Positions 16,736 through 25,923 of a stretch of 64,000 nt of DNA are shown in pieces. The position numbers were made by a program, and so were the translations under genes. Position 1 is the stretch's first letter; every line of letters starts with the position of its first letter. The stretch is from JALFST01 sp022779285 (GTDB lineage: Bacteria; Bacillota; Clostridia; Tissierellales; Peptoniphilaceae). The notes beneath the pieces were generated by a model, which was given only the letters and a program-made list of their open reading frames with translations, was not told where the DNA came from and did no database searches. Location: assembly GCA_050313895.1 (NCBI GenBank), contig JBNPMI010000001.1. The stretch is one strand, 5' to 3'.

Positions 16736-17728
16736 ATGGCTGAATTTCGATACAACCCACTTCTTGATGATTGGACCATTGTCAATGGCAATCGTCAATC
16801 GCGTCCTGATATGCCCAAGGATTATTGTGCATTTTGTCCGGGATCCGGAAAGGTGCCGGATCATTACACGGTATTAAAATACGACAACGACTGGCCATCC
16901 ATGTCCACAAATCCCGGTGAGCCGGATCCCGTCGCGAACGCTTTTTTCAAGACCGCACCCTCCTATGGAAAATGTGAGGTCATTCTCTACTCGTCCGATC
17001 ACAACGGTTCCTTACGCGATCTGCCCGATGCACAGCTTGATGAGCTGGTCGATCTTTGGACTGCTCGTTTTGATGAGCTCTCACGTGATGAGAAGATCAA
17101 GTATATTCTTACCTTTGAAAATCGCGGAGCGGAGGTCGGCACCACGCAGCCTCATCCACATGGACAGCTCTATGCTTATGGATTTTTGCCACTTCGCATC
17201 CGCCTGGAGTTGGAAAATTCCAAGCGCTATTTTGAGGAAAATGGAATCGGTCTGCTGCAAAAGCTCCGTGATGAGGAAATGCTCTTCCGGAAACGAGTTG
17301 TTTTTGAAAATGATCACTTTATCGTCTTTGTTCCTTTTTACACGGATTGGCCATATATGGTCTATATTTTTCCTAAGGAAAATCACCTGCACAGCTTCCT
17401 CGATTTTTCAGCTGAGGAAAGACATGCCTTCGGTCAGACTCTCCGAGAGGTTCAGGGCATGTATGATGCGCTTTTTGACCGGAATTTCCCGTATATGATG
17501 GGCATCTATCAAAAGCCGCTTCATATAGAAGAATTTGCCGACAGCGATCGTTACTATCCCTTCCACGTAAAATTTTTTCCTCCGCTCCGCGGAGCCAACT
17601 CCATCAAGTGGAATGCTTCTTCAGAAACCGCAGCTTGGGCAAAGACCAATCCGCGAATCGTGGAAGAAACCGCTCAGGAGCTGAGAGACGCTTTGGAAAA
17701 ATATAGAGGACAAAACCGGAAGGGCTAA
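16736..17728 (+). CDS. galT: Galactose-1-phosphate uridylyltransferase
   Basis: A 330-residue type I GalT, exchanging UMP between UDP-glucose and galactose-1-phosphate in the Leloir pathway. A CAFC zinc pair is at residues 31-34, and the active-site motif QPHPHGQ is at 138-144 with nucleophile His 142. The start at 16736 follows AAAGGAGA; a longer frame 20 codons upstream lacks a site. It is one of only three well supported coding genes on the plus strand and converges on the galK-mglBAC operon, so the galactose genes are together but in two transcripts. No galE or mutarotase is present here. Confidence 0.95.
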   Translation: MAEFRYNPLLDDWTIVNGNRQSRPDMPKDYCAFCPGSGKVPDHYTVLKYDNDWPSMSTNPGEPDPVANAFFKTAPSYGKCEVILYSSDHNGSLRDLPDAQLDELVDLWTARFDELSRDEKIKYILTFENRGAEVGTTQPHPHGQLYAYGFLPLRIRLELENSKRYFEENGIGLLQKLRDEEMLFRKRVVFENDHFIVFVPFYTDWPYMVYIFPKENHLHSFLDFSAEERHAFGQTLREVQGMYDALFDRNFPYMMGIYQKPLHIEEFADSDRYYPFHVKFFPPLRGANSIKWNASSETAAWAKTNPRIVEETAQELRDALEKYRGQNRKG

Positions 17729-17771
17729 AAAAGGATCCTTCACGAAACACAGCCCCGAAGGATCGGTTCAA

Positions 17772-17822
17772 AAAAGGCTGAATTTCAACAGAAAAAAACG
17801 TTGAAATTCAGCCTTTTCTTTT
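17772..17822. terminator. Bidirectional terminator between galT and mglC
   Basis: An 18-bp perfect stem (AAAAGGCTGAATTTCAAC and its complement) with T-runs on both strands, between two convergent genes. A second, weaker hairpin (GATCCTTC/GAAGGATC) lies at 17735-17764. Confidence 0.95.
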
Positions 17823-17880
17823 TCAGCCCTTCCGGTCAGGCTCTCAAATCTTCGAAGGCAAATGATGACCGGGAAAGCAA

Positions 17881-19572
17881 TTACTTTTTCTGTACATATT
17901 TGAGTGAGTCAAGCGTAACCGCCGCTAAGATAATAATTCCCTCAAATACAAACTGCAGGTTCGTATCAATCCCCAATACGGTCAGAGAATAGGTCAATGC
18001 CGTAAAAATCAAGACACCGACGACTACTCCTGAAATCTTACCGATACCGCCGGTAAATGACACACCGCCGACTACACAGGCTGCAATCGCGTCCATATCC
18101 CATCCTTGTCCGTATGCAGCTGATCCGGAACCGACCATGCGTGCACATTCGAGCCATGCGCCGAATCCGTAAAGAATGCCGGCAAGGATAAAGGCCAAAA
18201 TGGTAATTTTAAATACCGAAATTCCTGATACGGCAGCCGCCTCCGGGTTTCCGCCAACGGCATACAGATTTTTACCGAAGGTGGTCTTGTTCCAGATAAA
18301 CCAGATGATGGAAATCGCCGCAATCGCCCACAGGATAATGGTCGGAAAACCATTAATTCTCGGAATGATCATCTGCGGAATTTCCGACTCAATAGCGCCG
18401 AAGGATACGCCCTTTGTGGCGTAGGTAACCAAACCGAAGATGATCAGCATATTGGACATTGTTGAAATAAACGGGTGGATTTTAAATCGCGCCGTAAAGA
18501 AGCCGGCAATGGATGTAAAGAGCGTCGTTAATACGATGCAGCATACAAGGGCGAAAATGACACGCACACCCACGGGAATGCCTGTAAAATCAAAGACCTT
18601 TCCCAATACGGCGCCCGTATTGATACCCTTGTGCATGATAATCGTTGCTGTAACCATGCCCATACCGACCATGCGCCCGATAGACAAATCCGTTCCGGTC
18701 AACAGAATCAGACCCGCAACGCCCAGAGCCAGGAACATGCGCGGCGAAGCCTGCTGCAGAATGTTCAGGATATTATTCCAAGTAAAGAGCTTCGTATTCT
18801 TTACGATAGGAGTAATGATTCCCAATGCAATGAAAATCAAAATAATTACAAAATACAAGCCGTTCTTGAGCAGGAATTGCTTTCGGTTGAATGTATAACG
18901 ATAGTTCTCGACACGCTGTGCGATCTTTTCTCCAAACGTAAAACGCGATGCGCGAAGCAGATCGATCATATGATATTTTTGCAAATATGCCTCATGAAGA
19001 CGATCCTTGATTCTTTGCAGCTCAATTCCATATGTGATTTTCGCATCGAAGGTTTTGTTCTTATATACGTATTTTTCATCTTTAATTTCCTGTGATTTTT
19101 CAGGAGAATTTGCTTTCTCAATTTCTGCAAGTGACTGCTTATGCTCACGCGCCAAACGATTCAGCTGTTCTTTATATTCCCGATCCGCCTTTTTCCGTTC
19201 CGCAGTCGTACTGACTGATACCTTTGAAAAATAATCCTTTTCAAAATGCTGATTGAGATATTCCACCGCCTCATTGACAAGACGATTGACTTCATCCTTG
19301 TTTTTTTCTGCAACTGATTTTGCTTCCGCCAGTTCTTTTTCATCCTGTGCGATCAGTTCCTGACGTTCCTGCTTTGTATAGGATTTATCGGAACGGAGCA
19401 GCTGGATGCGGTTTGCCAGCAGCGCGGCCTTCGTGCTCCCATCCTCTCGCAGAGCATCAATTTTTTGCTGAATAACATCGATGTGCTCTGTAATCGGTCG
19501 CAGCAGCTCCGCTTCTTGCTCTGCTGTGAGGATGACCCCGTCCTTCTCCACCGAATAATGATTCTGTGCCAT
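17881..19572 (-). CDS. mglC: Galactose/methyl-galactoside ABC permease with long cytoplasmic N-terminus
   Basis: A 563-residue permease; ordinary MglC is about 335 residues. The membrane domain begins near residue 237 and carries the family signatures GLILLTGTDLSIGRMVG and AVGGNPEAAAVSGI. Residues 1-235 are highly charged (Glu, Lys, Gln, Arg), with heptad-like helices and no hydrophobic segment, so they should sit in the cytoplasm next to the MglA ATPase. The extension starts from its own good ribosome binding site (GGAAGGG, 7 nt) and is in one frame with the permease, so it is not a frameshift artefact. It is last in the mglB-mglA-mglC order. Confidence 0.93.
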   Translation of the reverse strand: MAQNHYSVEKDGVILTAEQEAELLRPITEHIDVIQQKIDALREDGSTKAALLANRIQLLRSDKSYTKQERQELIAQDEKELAEAKSVAEKNKDEVNRLVNEAVEYLNQHFEKDYFSKVSVSTTAERKKADREYKEQLNRLAREHKQSLAEIEKANSPEKSQEIKDEKYVYKNKTFDAKITYGIELQRIKDRLHEAYLQKYHMIDLLRASRFTFGEKIAQRVENYRYTFNRKQFLLKNGLYFVIILIFIALGIITPIVKNTKLFTWNNILNILQQASPRMFLALGVAGLILLTGTDLSIGRMVGMGMVTATIIMHKGINTGAVLGKVFDFTGIPVGVRVIFALVCCIVLTTLFTSIAGFFTARFKIHPFISTMSNMLIIFGLVTYATKGVSFGAIESEIPQMIIPRINGFPTIILWAIAAISIIWFIWNKTTFGKNLYAVGGNPEAAAVSGISVFKITILAFILAGILYGFGAWLECARMVGSGSAAYGQGWDMDAIAACVVGGVSFTGGIGKISGVVVGVLIFTALTYSLTVLGIDTNLQFVFEGIIILAAVTLDSLKYVQKK

Positions 19573-19588
19573 ACGTCTTCCCTTCCCA

Positions 19589-21097
19589 TTACAGATATTT
19601 TGCGCTCAAGCGCAACAATTCCTCTTGACTGGTATCCTTTGTATTGACAATGCCTGACAGGAAACCATTCGACATAACGCCAATCCGATTTGTAATTCCT
19701 AATATTTCAGGCATTTCGGAGGAGACGACAATCACCGTCTTGCCTTCCTTTGCCATACGAATGATGAGCTCATAAATCTCATACTTTGCGCCGACGTCAA
19801 TGCCGCGCGTCGGTTCATCCATCATAAAGATTTTCGGATCGCGTTCCAGCCACTTTCCGAAGATCACCTTCTGCTGGTTTCCGCCGGATAGACTGGAAAT
19901 GAGATCCTCAGGTCCCATCGCCTTCGTATGCATAATCGCAATCTGTTTGACCGTGGCCTTTACCATTTTGGCGCTGGACAAGGCAATTCCGGAGCGATAG
20001 TGCTTCAGATTGGCAATGGTCGTATTAAAGGTCAGGTCTCCCTTTGCAAACATGCCGTTTGCCTTCCGCTCCTCGGTAATCATCGCAAAGCCCTGATCCA
20101 TGGCTTCCTTTGCATTTTTGAAGTTCATGAGCTTGCCCTTATAGTAGACACGGCCCGCCGCGCGCGTACGTACGCCGAAGATGGTCTCCAAAAGCTCCGA
20201 TCGGCCGGCACCGACCAATCCGTACAGACCGAAAATTTCACCCTTACGAACGTCAAAGCTGATGTCCTTGATATAGGGCGCATACTTTGTGGATAAGTGC
20301 TGAATGGATAAAATGGGCTCACCCGGTTCATTATCAACAGGAGGGAATCGATTTTCCAGAGAACGACCCACCATGGCGCTGATAATCTCATTCATGTTTG
20401 TATCTTCCACATTCTTGGTGGCTACCAGATTTCCATCCCGCAGCACCGATATCTGATCGCAGATTTTAAATACTTCATCCATCTTATGCGAAATATAAAT
20501 CAAGGAAATCCCCTGATCACGCAATTTACGCATGATCTGAAATAATTTCTGCACCTCAGGCTCCGTTAAAGATGATGTCGGTTCATCCAAAACGATCAAT
20601 TTCGAATTATAGGAAATTGCTTTTGCAATTTCACACATCTGACGCGCTGATACGGACATGCTGCGCATATGCTGGTCGAGCTGTACCGTCATGCCCAATT
20701 TGCGGAACAACTCCGCCGCCTCTTTCTTCATGCGCCCTTCATCGACAACGCCAAGCGCATTCACGGGATAGCGTCCCAAAAATAAATTGTCGATTACACT
20801 ACGATCCAGTGCCTGATTGAGCTCCTGATGGACCATAGCAATTCCGTTTTCCAGCGCATCCTTCGGGCCGGAAAAAGATACTTCCCTTCCGTCCAAATAG
20901 ATGACGCCCTCATCTTTTTGATATGTGCCGAAAAGGCATTTCATCATTGTCGATTTTCCTGCACCGTTCTCTCCCATGAGCCCCATGATTGAGCCTTTTT
21001 TCACATCGAGATTGATGTGGTCCAGAACACGGTTACGTCCAAAGGATTTTGACATGCCGCGGATCGATAAAATGATGTCGTCATTTTTATCTACCAT
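19589..21097 (-). CDS. mglA: Galactose/methyl-galactoside ABC transporter ATPase
   Basis: A 502-residue tandem ABC ATPase of the sugar (CUT2) class. The first half has Walker A GENGAGKST and Walker B LIVLDEPTSSLTEPE. The second half has the degenerate Walker A GLVGAGRSE, signature LSGGNQQKV and Walker B FMMDEPTRGIDVG, as usual for this class. It energises galactose uptake through MglC. It starts at ATG 21097 behind GGGAG and is separated from mglB by a strong hairpin. Confidence 0.96.
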   Translation of the reverse strand: MVDKNDDIILSIRGMSKSFGRNRVLDHINLDVKKGSIMGLMGENGAGKSTMMKCLFGTYQKDEGVIYLDGREVSFSGPKDALENGIAMVHQELNQALDRSVIDNLFLGRYPVNALGVVDEGRMKKEAAELFRKLGMTVQLDQHMRSMSVSARQMCEIAKAISYNSKLIVLDEPTSSLTEPEVQKLFQIMRKLRDQGISLIYISHKMDEVFKICDQISVLRDGNLVATKNVEDTNMNEIISAMVGRSLENRFPPVDNEPGEPILSIQHLSTKYAPYIKDISFDVRKGEIFGLYGLVGAGRSELLETIFGVRTRAAGRVYYKGKLMNFKNAKEAMDQGFAMITEERKANGMFAKGDLTFNTTIANLKHYRSGIALSSAKMVKATVKQIAIMHTKAMGPEDLISSLSGGNQQKVIFGKWLERDPKIFMMDEPTRGIDVGAKYEIYELIIRMAKEGKTVIVVSSEMPEILGITNRIGVMSNGFLSGIVNTKDTSQEELLRLSAKYL

Positions 21098-21124
21098 TGA
21101 TTTCTCCCTCTACACTGCCTTATT

Positions 21125-21167
21125 GTAAAAAAGGCTATCAGAAAGAAGGCATCTTTCTGATAGCCTT
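21125..21167 (-). terminator. Hairpin between mglB and mglA (partial terminator)
   Basis: A 16-bp stem (AAGGCTATCAGAAAGA and complement) followed by six T, 20 nt after mglB and 28 nt before mglA. In binding-protein operons such hairpins keep the binding protein mRNA more abundant than that of the membrane genes. Confidence 0.9.
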
Positions 21168-21186
21168 AATCAAACTATGGCATCAA

Positions 21187-22491
21187 TTACTGGCTGAGAA
21201 GCTGAGTGTAAGAAGATCCATTATCCGTCTTTACCATATTGATGGCAAATGCATCGTACTGGCTCGGGTTTCCGAGACGGTTTGTGATGTTGGACTCAGT
21301 CTGTCCGTCTCCGCCGACGTACTCAACTTTGAGATTCAGCAACGGCTCATAATTCTTCAGCAACGGCTCATATGTGGAGCTGAGGAAGTTATCGGAAGAA
21401 TTATAGATGTTCAGCCATACATTCTTCGTCGGTGACTTCGCCGCATCCAGCTGCTTGCTTACCGGAGCGTAGGTCTTCGTGGAGTCCATGAAATCCTTAT
21501 AGTTGCTTTCGACAACTGCAAGGTTCAAAGCATAGTAGGAACGATCTGCTTCAACGTATTTGTAGTCGGTGTCGGAGAGCACGTTGCCGGCTTCATCAGG
21601 AGTGCTGATTCCGGTATTGACATCCACTCCGTCCAGAAGGTTTCTCAAAACGCGAAGCGTGAGATATGCCTGCACATCAGCATGCTGAGAAATCGTTCCG
21701 CCATATCCTTCAGCGATTGCTGCAACAGCATCTGCATTGGCATCATATCCGAATGTCGGCACCTTTTTCTCTTTGGACCATGCGTTGAACATTGCCATGC
21801 CCATACCGTCATTGTTGGAAGCGATCACATCGATCTGATCGCCAAATGCCGCGGTCCATGTTCCGATAGCGTTTCCTGCAGTCGGAGCATCCCATGTAGC
21901 ACCGGAGGAGTTCTTCATTTCTTGAGAAGCAAGCTCACGTACCACATATTTTTTACCATCAACCTCGATGGATCCGTCTTTTACCTGAGTTGCAGTCCCG
22001 TCTACGTTGGTGCCTGCCGGAGAAGAATCGACGGTTCCGTCCTTATCTACGCCGGTGCCGAGAGCCTTACGCACTCCGCGTGTACGAGCGATCGAGTCAT
22101 TGTGACCGACATCGCCGATTGCCAAAACGTATCCAATGGTTCCGTCACCATTGCGATCCAGATCCGCAATGTGTGCCTTGATGTAATCAACGATCATCTG
22201 TCCCTGAAGCTCGGCGCCCTGATTGGCGTCGAATCCGACATAATAAGTTTTGTCGTTGAAATGCAGGGCATCCATATCCAGCTCTCCGGTAGTGCTGTTG
22301 GAAGGCTGACGGTTAAACCATACTAATGGCTTATCCTTATTTGCAACATCCCCATTCGTTTCTGCGGTACTGGTCTGCTTGCTTGCCGCTTCAGATCCGG
22401 AATTGGATGTTGCTGGCTTTTCTGCTGTGCCGCACGCTGTCAAGACAAGCGTTCCCGCAAGCAGAAGACCGGTCAACTTTTTGATATTCAT
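21187..22491 (-). CDS. mglB: Galactose/glucose-binding lipoprotein
   Basis: A 434-residue periplasmic-binding-protein-like lipoprotein. A signal peptide (MNIKKLTGLLLAGTLVLTAC) ends in the lipobox LTAC, so Cys 20 is the lipidated residue. The family features NDGMGMAMFNAW and GYDANADAVAAI are present. It is about 100 residues longer than E. coli MglB, mostly in an inserted stretch near residues 140-190 and the C-terminus. The start ATG 22491 is set by AGGAGGAG. It has its own promoter downstream of galK. Confidence 0.95.
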   Translation of the reverse strand: MNIKKLTGLLLAGTLVLTACGTAEKPATSNSGSEAASKQTSTAETNGDVANKDKPLVWFNRQPSNSTTGELDMDALHFNDKTYYVGFDANQGAELQGQMIVDYIKAHIADLDRNGDGTIGYVLAIGDVGHNDSIARTRGVRKALGTGVDKDGTVDSSPAGTNVDGTATQVKDGSIEVDGKKYVVRELASQEMKNSSGATWDAPTAGNAIGTWTAAFGDQIDVIASNNDGMGMAMFNAWSKEKKVPTFGYDANADAVAAIAEGYGGTISQHADVQAYLTLRVLRNLLDGVDVNTGISTPDEAGNVLSDTDYKYVEADRSYYALNLAVVESNYKDFMDSTKTYAPVSKQLDAAKSPTKNVWLNIYNSSDNFLSSTYEPLLKNYEPLLNLKVEYVGGDGQTESNITNRLGNPSQYDAFAINMVKTDNGSSYTQLLSQ

Positions 22492-22521
22492 TGTACTCTC
22501 CTCCTTTTTTTTGAAATCGAA

Positions 22522-22535
22522 TGAAAACGATTTCT
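22522..22535. promoter_or_regulatory. LacI/CcpA-family operator (cre-like) before mglB
   Basis: TGAAAACGATTTCT is a near-palindrome centred on CG. On the minus strand it reads AGAAATCGTTTTCA, which differs from the cre pattern TGAAANCGNTTTCA only at the first base. It lies about 40 nt downstream of the predicted transcription start, a roadblock position. A galactose repressor or CcpA could bind. Confidence 0.6.
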
Positions 22536-22572
22536 GCATCGGCTTTTTACATGTGCCTTAATTACCATAGAC

Positions 22573-22601
22573 ATTATAGTAGAATTTTGTATGATTTGCA
22601 A
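22573..22601 (-). promoter_or_regulatory. Promoter of mglB-mglA-mglC
   Basis: -35 TTGCAA (22596-22601), 17-nt spacer, perfect -10 TATAAT (22573-22578). Confidence 0.8.
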
Positions 22602-22686
22602 ATTCCGTGTTTTGTTATTTTATAGCAGATTTTTGTAAGCTTTATCGGAATTTTGCCTGTAATTGCTCGGATAATATGTCTCAGGT

Positions 22687-23874
22687 TCACTGAGAATCCT
22701 CTGAAAGCCGGAGCTCTCGTGCTCCGTCCCCGGCGATGGACAAAATGAATTGCGCTTCCAGTCCTGTTTTCTCATGATATTGTTTGCCGACGTATTCCGT
22801 GAATCCCGGAATTGCTTCCTCTTGCACGAGAGCAATTGCACATCCGGCGAATCCGGCGCCTGTCATACGCGCTCCAAAGCATCCCGGAGCCAGGTTTGCC
22901 GCATCACAAACGGCATCCAAATACGGGCCGGTAACCTCATAATCCTCACGCAATGAATCCTGACTCTTGCGCATAAGCCGGCCCAGCAACTCCAAGTCCT
23001 CGTTTTGCAGCGCTTTTACCGCTCTTTTCACACGGGCCTGCTCGGTAATGACATGTCTGACGCGTCTATGGAGAACATCAGAGGATAGCTTATTCAAAAG
23101 CGGTAGATCGTTTTCCGTATACTCGCATAAAAAATCCGCCTTCTTATATTGCTGCAGCTCCCGCAACGCTTTTTCACACTCTTCTCTGCGTTCGTTGTAC
23201 TTGGAGTCCTTCAAAGCTCTGCGACGATTGGTATTCATGATGACGATTTTGGCTCCGGGAAGTGCAAATGGAACATAAAAGTGCTCCTCTTTTTTTGTAT
23301 CCAGTACCATGGCATGGTTCTTTTTTCCGAAACCGATCACATACTGATCCATAATTCCCGTATGCAGTCCGAAAAAATCATTTTCACAGGAGACTCCGGC
23401 GTGCACAAGATCGATGACGGGAATCTGTCCGTCATTATAGAAAGAATTCACGATCTGGCCGAACAGCAGCTCTAAGCTCGAAGAAGAGCTGAGCCCGGAA
23501 CCATTTGGAATATCGCCGTATACCACAACATCCATTCCGCCAATCTGATATCCGAGATCCTCAAGATAATGAAAAACGCCTGCCGGATAATTCATCCATC
23601 CGCTGGCCGCTTGATATTCCGGCAAGGGGAGCGGAAGCTCGCCACCGCGATCTAAATTTTTAGAATAGAGACGAAGCGTCCCCGAATTGTTTTTTTTTGC
23701 TTTGGCGTAGGTGCCGATCGTAATTGCACATGGAAACACATTTCCGCCGTTGTAGTCAATATGCTCGCCGATGATATTAATGCGGCTGGGCGCAAAGAAA
23801 TAACGGCTGTCCGCCGAATCGCCGAAACGATCCGCCCATGCCTGATCCAATACTTCACGAATTTTTGATTCCAT
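22687..23874 (-). CDS. galK: Galactokinase
   Basis: A 395-residue GHMP kinase that phosphorylates galactose at C1 with ATP, the first Leloir step. The galactokinase motif RINIIGEHIDYNGG is at about residues 31-44, the GHMP ATP-binding motif GSGLSSSSSLE at about 124-134, and the third motif GARMTGAGFAGCAIAL near 343-358. It starts at 23874 behind GAGGTAAAT. Only about 30 nt separate it from the rplQ terminator, so it either depends on read-through from the alpha operon or has a cramped promoter I cannot recognise. mglB follows 195 nt downstream with its own promoter. Confidence 0.96.
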   Translation of the reverse strand: MESKIREVLDQAWADRFGDSADSRYFFAPSRINIIGEHIDYNGGNVFPCAITIGTYAKAKKNNSGTLRLYSKNLDRGGELPLPLPEYQAASGWMNYPAGVFHYLEDLGYQIGGMDVVVYGDIPNGSGLSSSSSLELLFGQIVNSFYNDGQIPVIDLVHAGVSCENDFFGLHTGIMDQYVIGFGKKNHAMVLDTKKEEHFYVPFALPGAKIVIMNTNRRRALKDSKYNERREECEKALRELQQYKKADFLCEYTENDLPLLNKLSSDVLHRRVRHVITEQARVKRAVKALQNEDLELLGRLMRKSQDSLREDYEVTGPYLDAVCDAANLAPGCFGARMTGAGFAGCAIALVQEEAIPGFTEYVGKQYHEKTGLEAQFILSIAGDGARELRLSEDSQ

Positions 23875-23914
23875 ATTTACCTCGCTTATTCAGTTGGTGA
23901 ATACTCTGTGAATG

Positions 23915-23945
23915 CAATAAAAGGAGCCTCAAGGGCTCCTTTTAT
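23915..23945 (-). terminator. Terminator after rplQ (end of the alpha operon)
   Basis: AAAAGGAGCC/GGCTCCTTTT stem followed by a T-rich tract, directly after the rplQ stop. Confidence 0.85.
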
Positions 23946-24287
23946 TTATACCAGCTGCAAAATTGCCATTTCCGATCCATCGCCCCGGCGAGGACCGAGC
24001 TTCAAAATGCGTGTATAGCCACCCTTACGGTCAGCATACTTCGGAGCAATTTCCTCAACAAGCTTCTTTGCCGCCTCATTTTGATAAAGAACGGCAGAAA
24101 CTGCACGCTTTGAACTTAAATCCTGCTTTTTAGCAGTTGTAATCAGTTTTTCCGCTACACGTTGGGTTTCCTTTGCACGGGTCACCGTTGTCGTGATTTT
24201 TCCGTTCAAGAGAAGAGATGCGACCTGATTGCGCAGCATGGAACTGCGATGATCCGTTCTTCTCCCCAATTTTCTTTGATTGGCCAA
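23946..24287 (-). CDS. rplQ: 50S ribosomal protein L17
   Basis: A 113-residue protein, usual length for Firmicutes, located near the exit tunnel of the 50S subunit. It starts MANQRKLGRRTDHRSSMLRN. It is last in the alpha operon (rpmJ-rpsM-rpsK-rpsD-rpoA-rplQ), 15 nt after rpoA, and is followed at once by a terminator. Confidence 0.97.
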   Translation of the reverse strand: MANQRKLGRRTDHRSSMLRNQVASLLLNGKITTTVTRAKETQRVAEKLITTAKKQDLSSKRAVSAVLYQNEAAKKLVEEIAPKYADRKGGYTRILKLGPRRGDGSEMAILQLV

Positions 24288-24302
24288 AGTCCTTCCTCCT
24301 TG

Positions 24303-25262
24303 TTATTTCTCTGATTTCATATTGAGCTCCAAGCCGAAAGACTCGACCTTCTCTTTTACTTCGGTGAATGATTTTTTGCCGAAATTACGAATTTTTCCGA
24401 GCTCATCAATCGGGATCGTTACAATATCTCCCAATGTATGAATATCTGCACGTTTGAGGCAGTTATAGCTGCGAAGCGACAGGTCCAGATCCTCAATCGG
24501 TTTTAGATAGAGGGTGTTTTCCGTCGATTCGGTAGCGACCTCATCCTGCTCATCCTCAACTACATATTCAGGCAGCTCAGTGAACAGGTGCAAATGATCG
24601 ATCAGGACATCCGCTCCCTGAGCAACCGCCTCTTGCGGGGTCACTGTTCCATTTGTCCAGATCTCCAAAATCAAACGATCATAATCTGTGATCTGCTGAA
24701 CACGGGTGTTTTCCACGGAGAAATTTACTTTTTTAATCGGGGTAAAGGAGGAATCAATTGCAATTGTTCCGATCGGATCGGAAGCATTCTTATTTTGATC
24801 CGCTAAAGAATATCCATTTCCATCCATTACCACCAACTCAAGATGAACGGCTCCATCTCCATTGACCGTACAGAGGTAATGATCAGGATTTACGATTTCC
24901 ACATCCGTACTCTCCTGAATATCCCGTGCCGTGACAATGCGTGGACCTTCGATATCCAAGCGTAGTGTAACAGGCTCTCCTTCTCCATGAACACGGCGTA
25001 CCGCCAAGCCCTTGATGTTCAAAATAATTTCCGTTACGTCCTCAAGAACACCCGGAATTGTCGAGAATTCATGAGGAACACCGACATCGAATTTAATGCT
25101 TGTCACAGCCGCACCCGGAAGTGAGGAAAGCAACACCCGGCGCAAGGAATTGCCGAGCGTTGTACCATAACCGCGCTCCAACGGAGACATGCTGAAACGG
25201 CCGTAGTGCTTTTCCTCGTTCAGCTCTAAAATTTCGACTTTTGTATTTAATTTATTTAGCAC
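24303..25262 (-). CDS. rpoA: DNA-directed RNA polymerase subunit alpha
   Basis: A 319-residue alpha subunit. The N-terminal assembly domain (about 1-225, with PLERGYGTTLGNSLRRVLL) dimerises and nucleates beta and beta'. A short acidic linker follows, and the C-terminal domain (about 245-312, with LDLSLRSYNCLKRADIHTLGD) contacts UP elements and activators. GTG at 25262 is the start because ATAGGAGG lies before it; an in-frame start 12 codons upstream has no site. The beta and beta' genes are not in this window. Confidence 0.97.
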   Translation of the reverse strand: MLNKLNTKVEILELNEEKHYGRFSMSPLERGYGTTLGNSLRRVLLSSLPGAAVTSIKFDVGVPHEFSTIPGVLEDVTEIILNIKGLAVRRVHGEGEPVTLRLDIEGPRIVTARDIQESTDVEIVNPDHYLCTVNGDGAVHLELVVMDGNGYSLADQNKNASDPIGTIAIDSSFTPIKKVNFSVENTRVQQITDYDRLILEIWTNGTVTPQEAVAQGADVLIDHLHLFTELPEYVVEDEQDEVATESTENTLYLKPIEDLDLSLRSYNCLKRADIHTLGDIVTIPIDELGKIRNFGKKSFTEVKEKVESFGLELNMKSEK

Positions 25263-25323
25263 GGTTTGCCTCCTATCACTTATGATTGGTTCCGGCACCT
25301 TATGATGCTTTGCCTATCACAGA

Positions 25324-25911
25324 TTACTTCGAGTACAGCTCGACGATCTGTGTTTCTTCGATAGGATAATCAATATTGTCGCGCATCGGCTCCGAGAGAA
25401 CTTTTCCCGCCAGCTTTTCCGAATCCACAGACACCCAAGGCATCTGGTTGTATGCATTTTCAGCAAGATTCTTGAAATAAGCATTTTGACGAGATTTTTC
25501 TTTTACGGTAACAACGTCTCCTACTTCCAGTGTCATCGAAGGAATGGTCGCTTTCGAGCCGTTGAGCAGGAAATGTCCATGTACGATCAGCTGACGTGCC
25601 TGACGACGTGTTGACGCAAATCCCATGCGATATACAACATTGTCAAAGCGGAGCTCAAGAAGACGAAGGAGATTCCAACCGGTCTGTCCGCTCATACGAT
25701 CCGCACGGACATACAGATTGCGGAATGCCTTTTCGGTCATTCCATAGATGAATTTCGCCTTCTGCTTCTCACGAAGCTGCAAGCCGTAATCGCTGACCTT
25801 ACGGTTTCCGCGTTTCGGATTCCGCTTGGTTTTTTTATTAATTCCGACAGCCTGAGGCTCAAGCTCAAGCGCACGGCTTCTTTTAAGAACAGGTCCAGTA
25901 TATCTTGCCAT
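25324..25911 (-). CDS. rpsD: 30S ribosomal protein S4 (no zinc motif)
   Basis: A 195-residue primary 16S-binding protein that nucleates the 30S body. The S4 RNA-binding domain is at about residues 88-150 (RLDNVVYRMGFA-like, here RFDNVVYRMGFASTRRQARQ). The N-terminal region lacks the four-Cys zinc knuckle, so it is the C-minus form, although S14, L33 and L36 in this genome keep theirs. It is about ten residues shorter than typical. Confidence 0.96.
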   Translation of the reverse strand: MARYTGPVLKRSRALELEPQAVGINKKTKRNPKRGNRKVSDYGLQLREKQKAKFIYGMTEKAFRNLYVRADRMSGQTGWNLLRLLELRFDNVVYRMGFASTRRQARQLIVHGHFLLNGSKATIPSMTLEVGDVVTVKEKSRQNAYFKNLAENAYNQMPWVSVDSEKLAGKVLSEPMRDNIDYPIEETQIVELYSK

Positions 25912-25923
25912 AATTTCCCTCCG

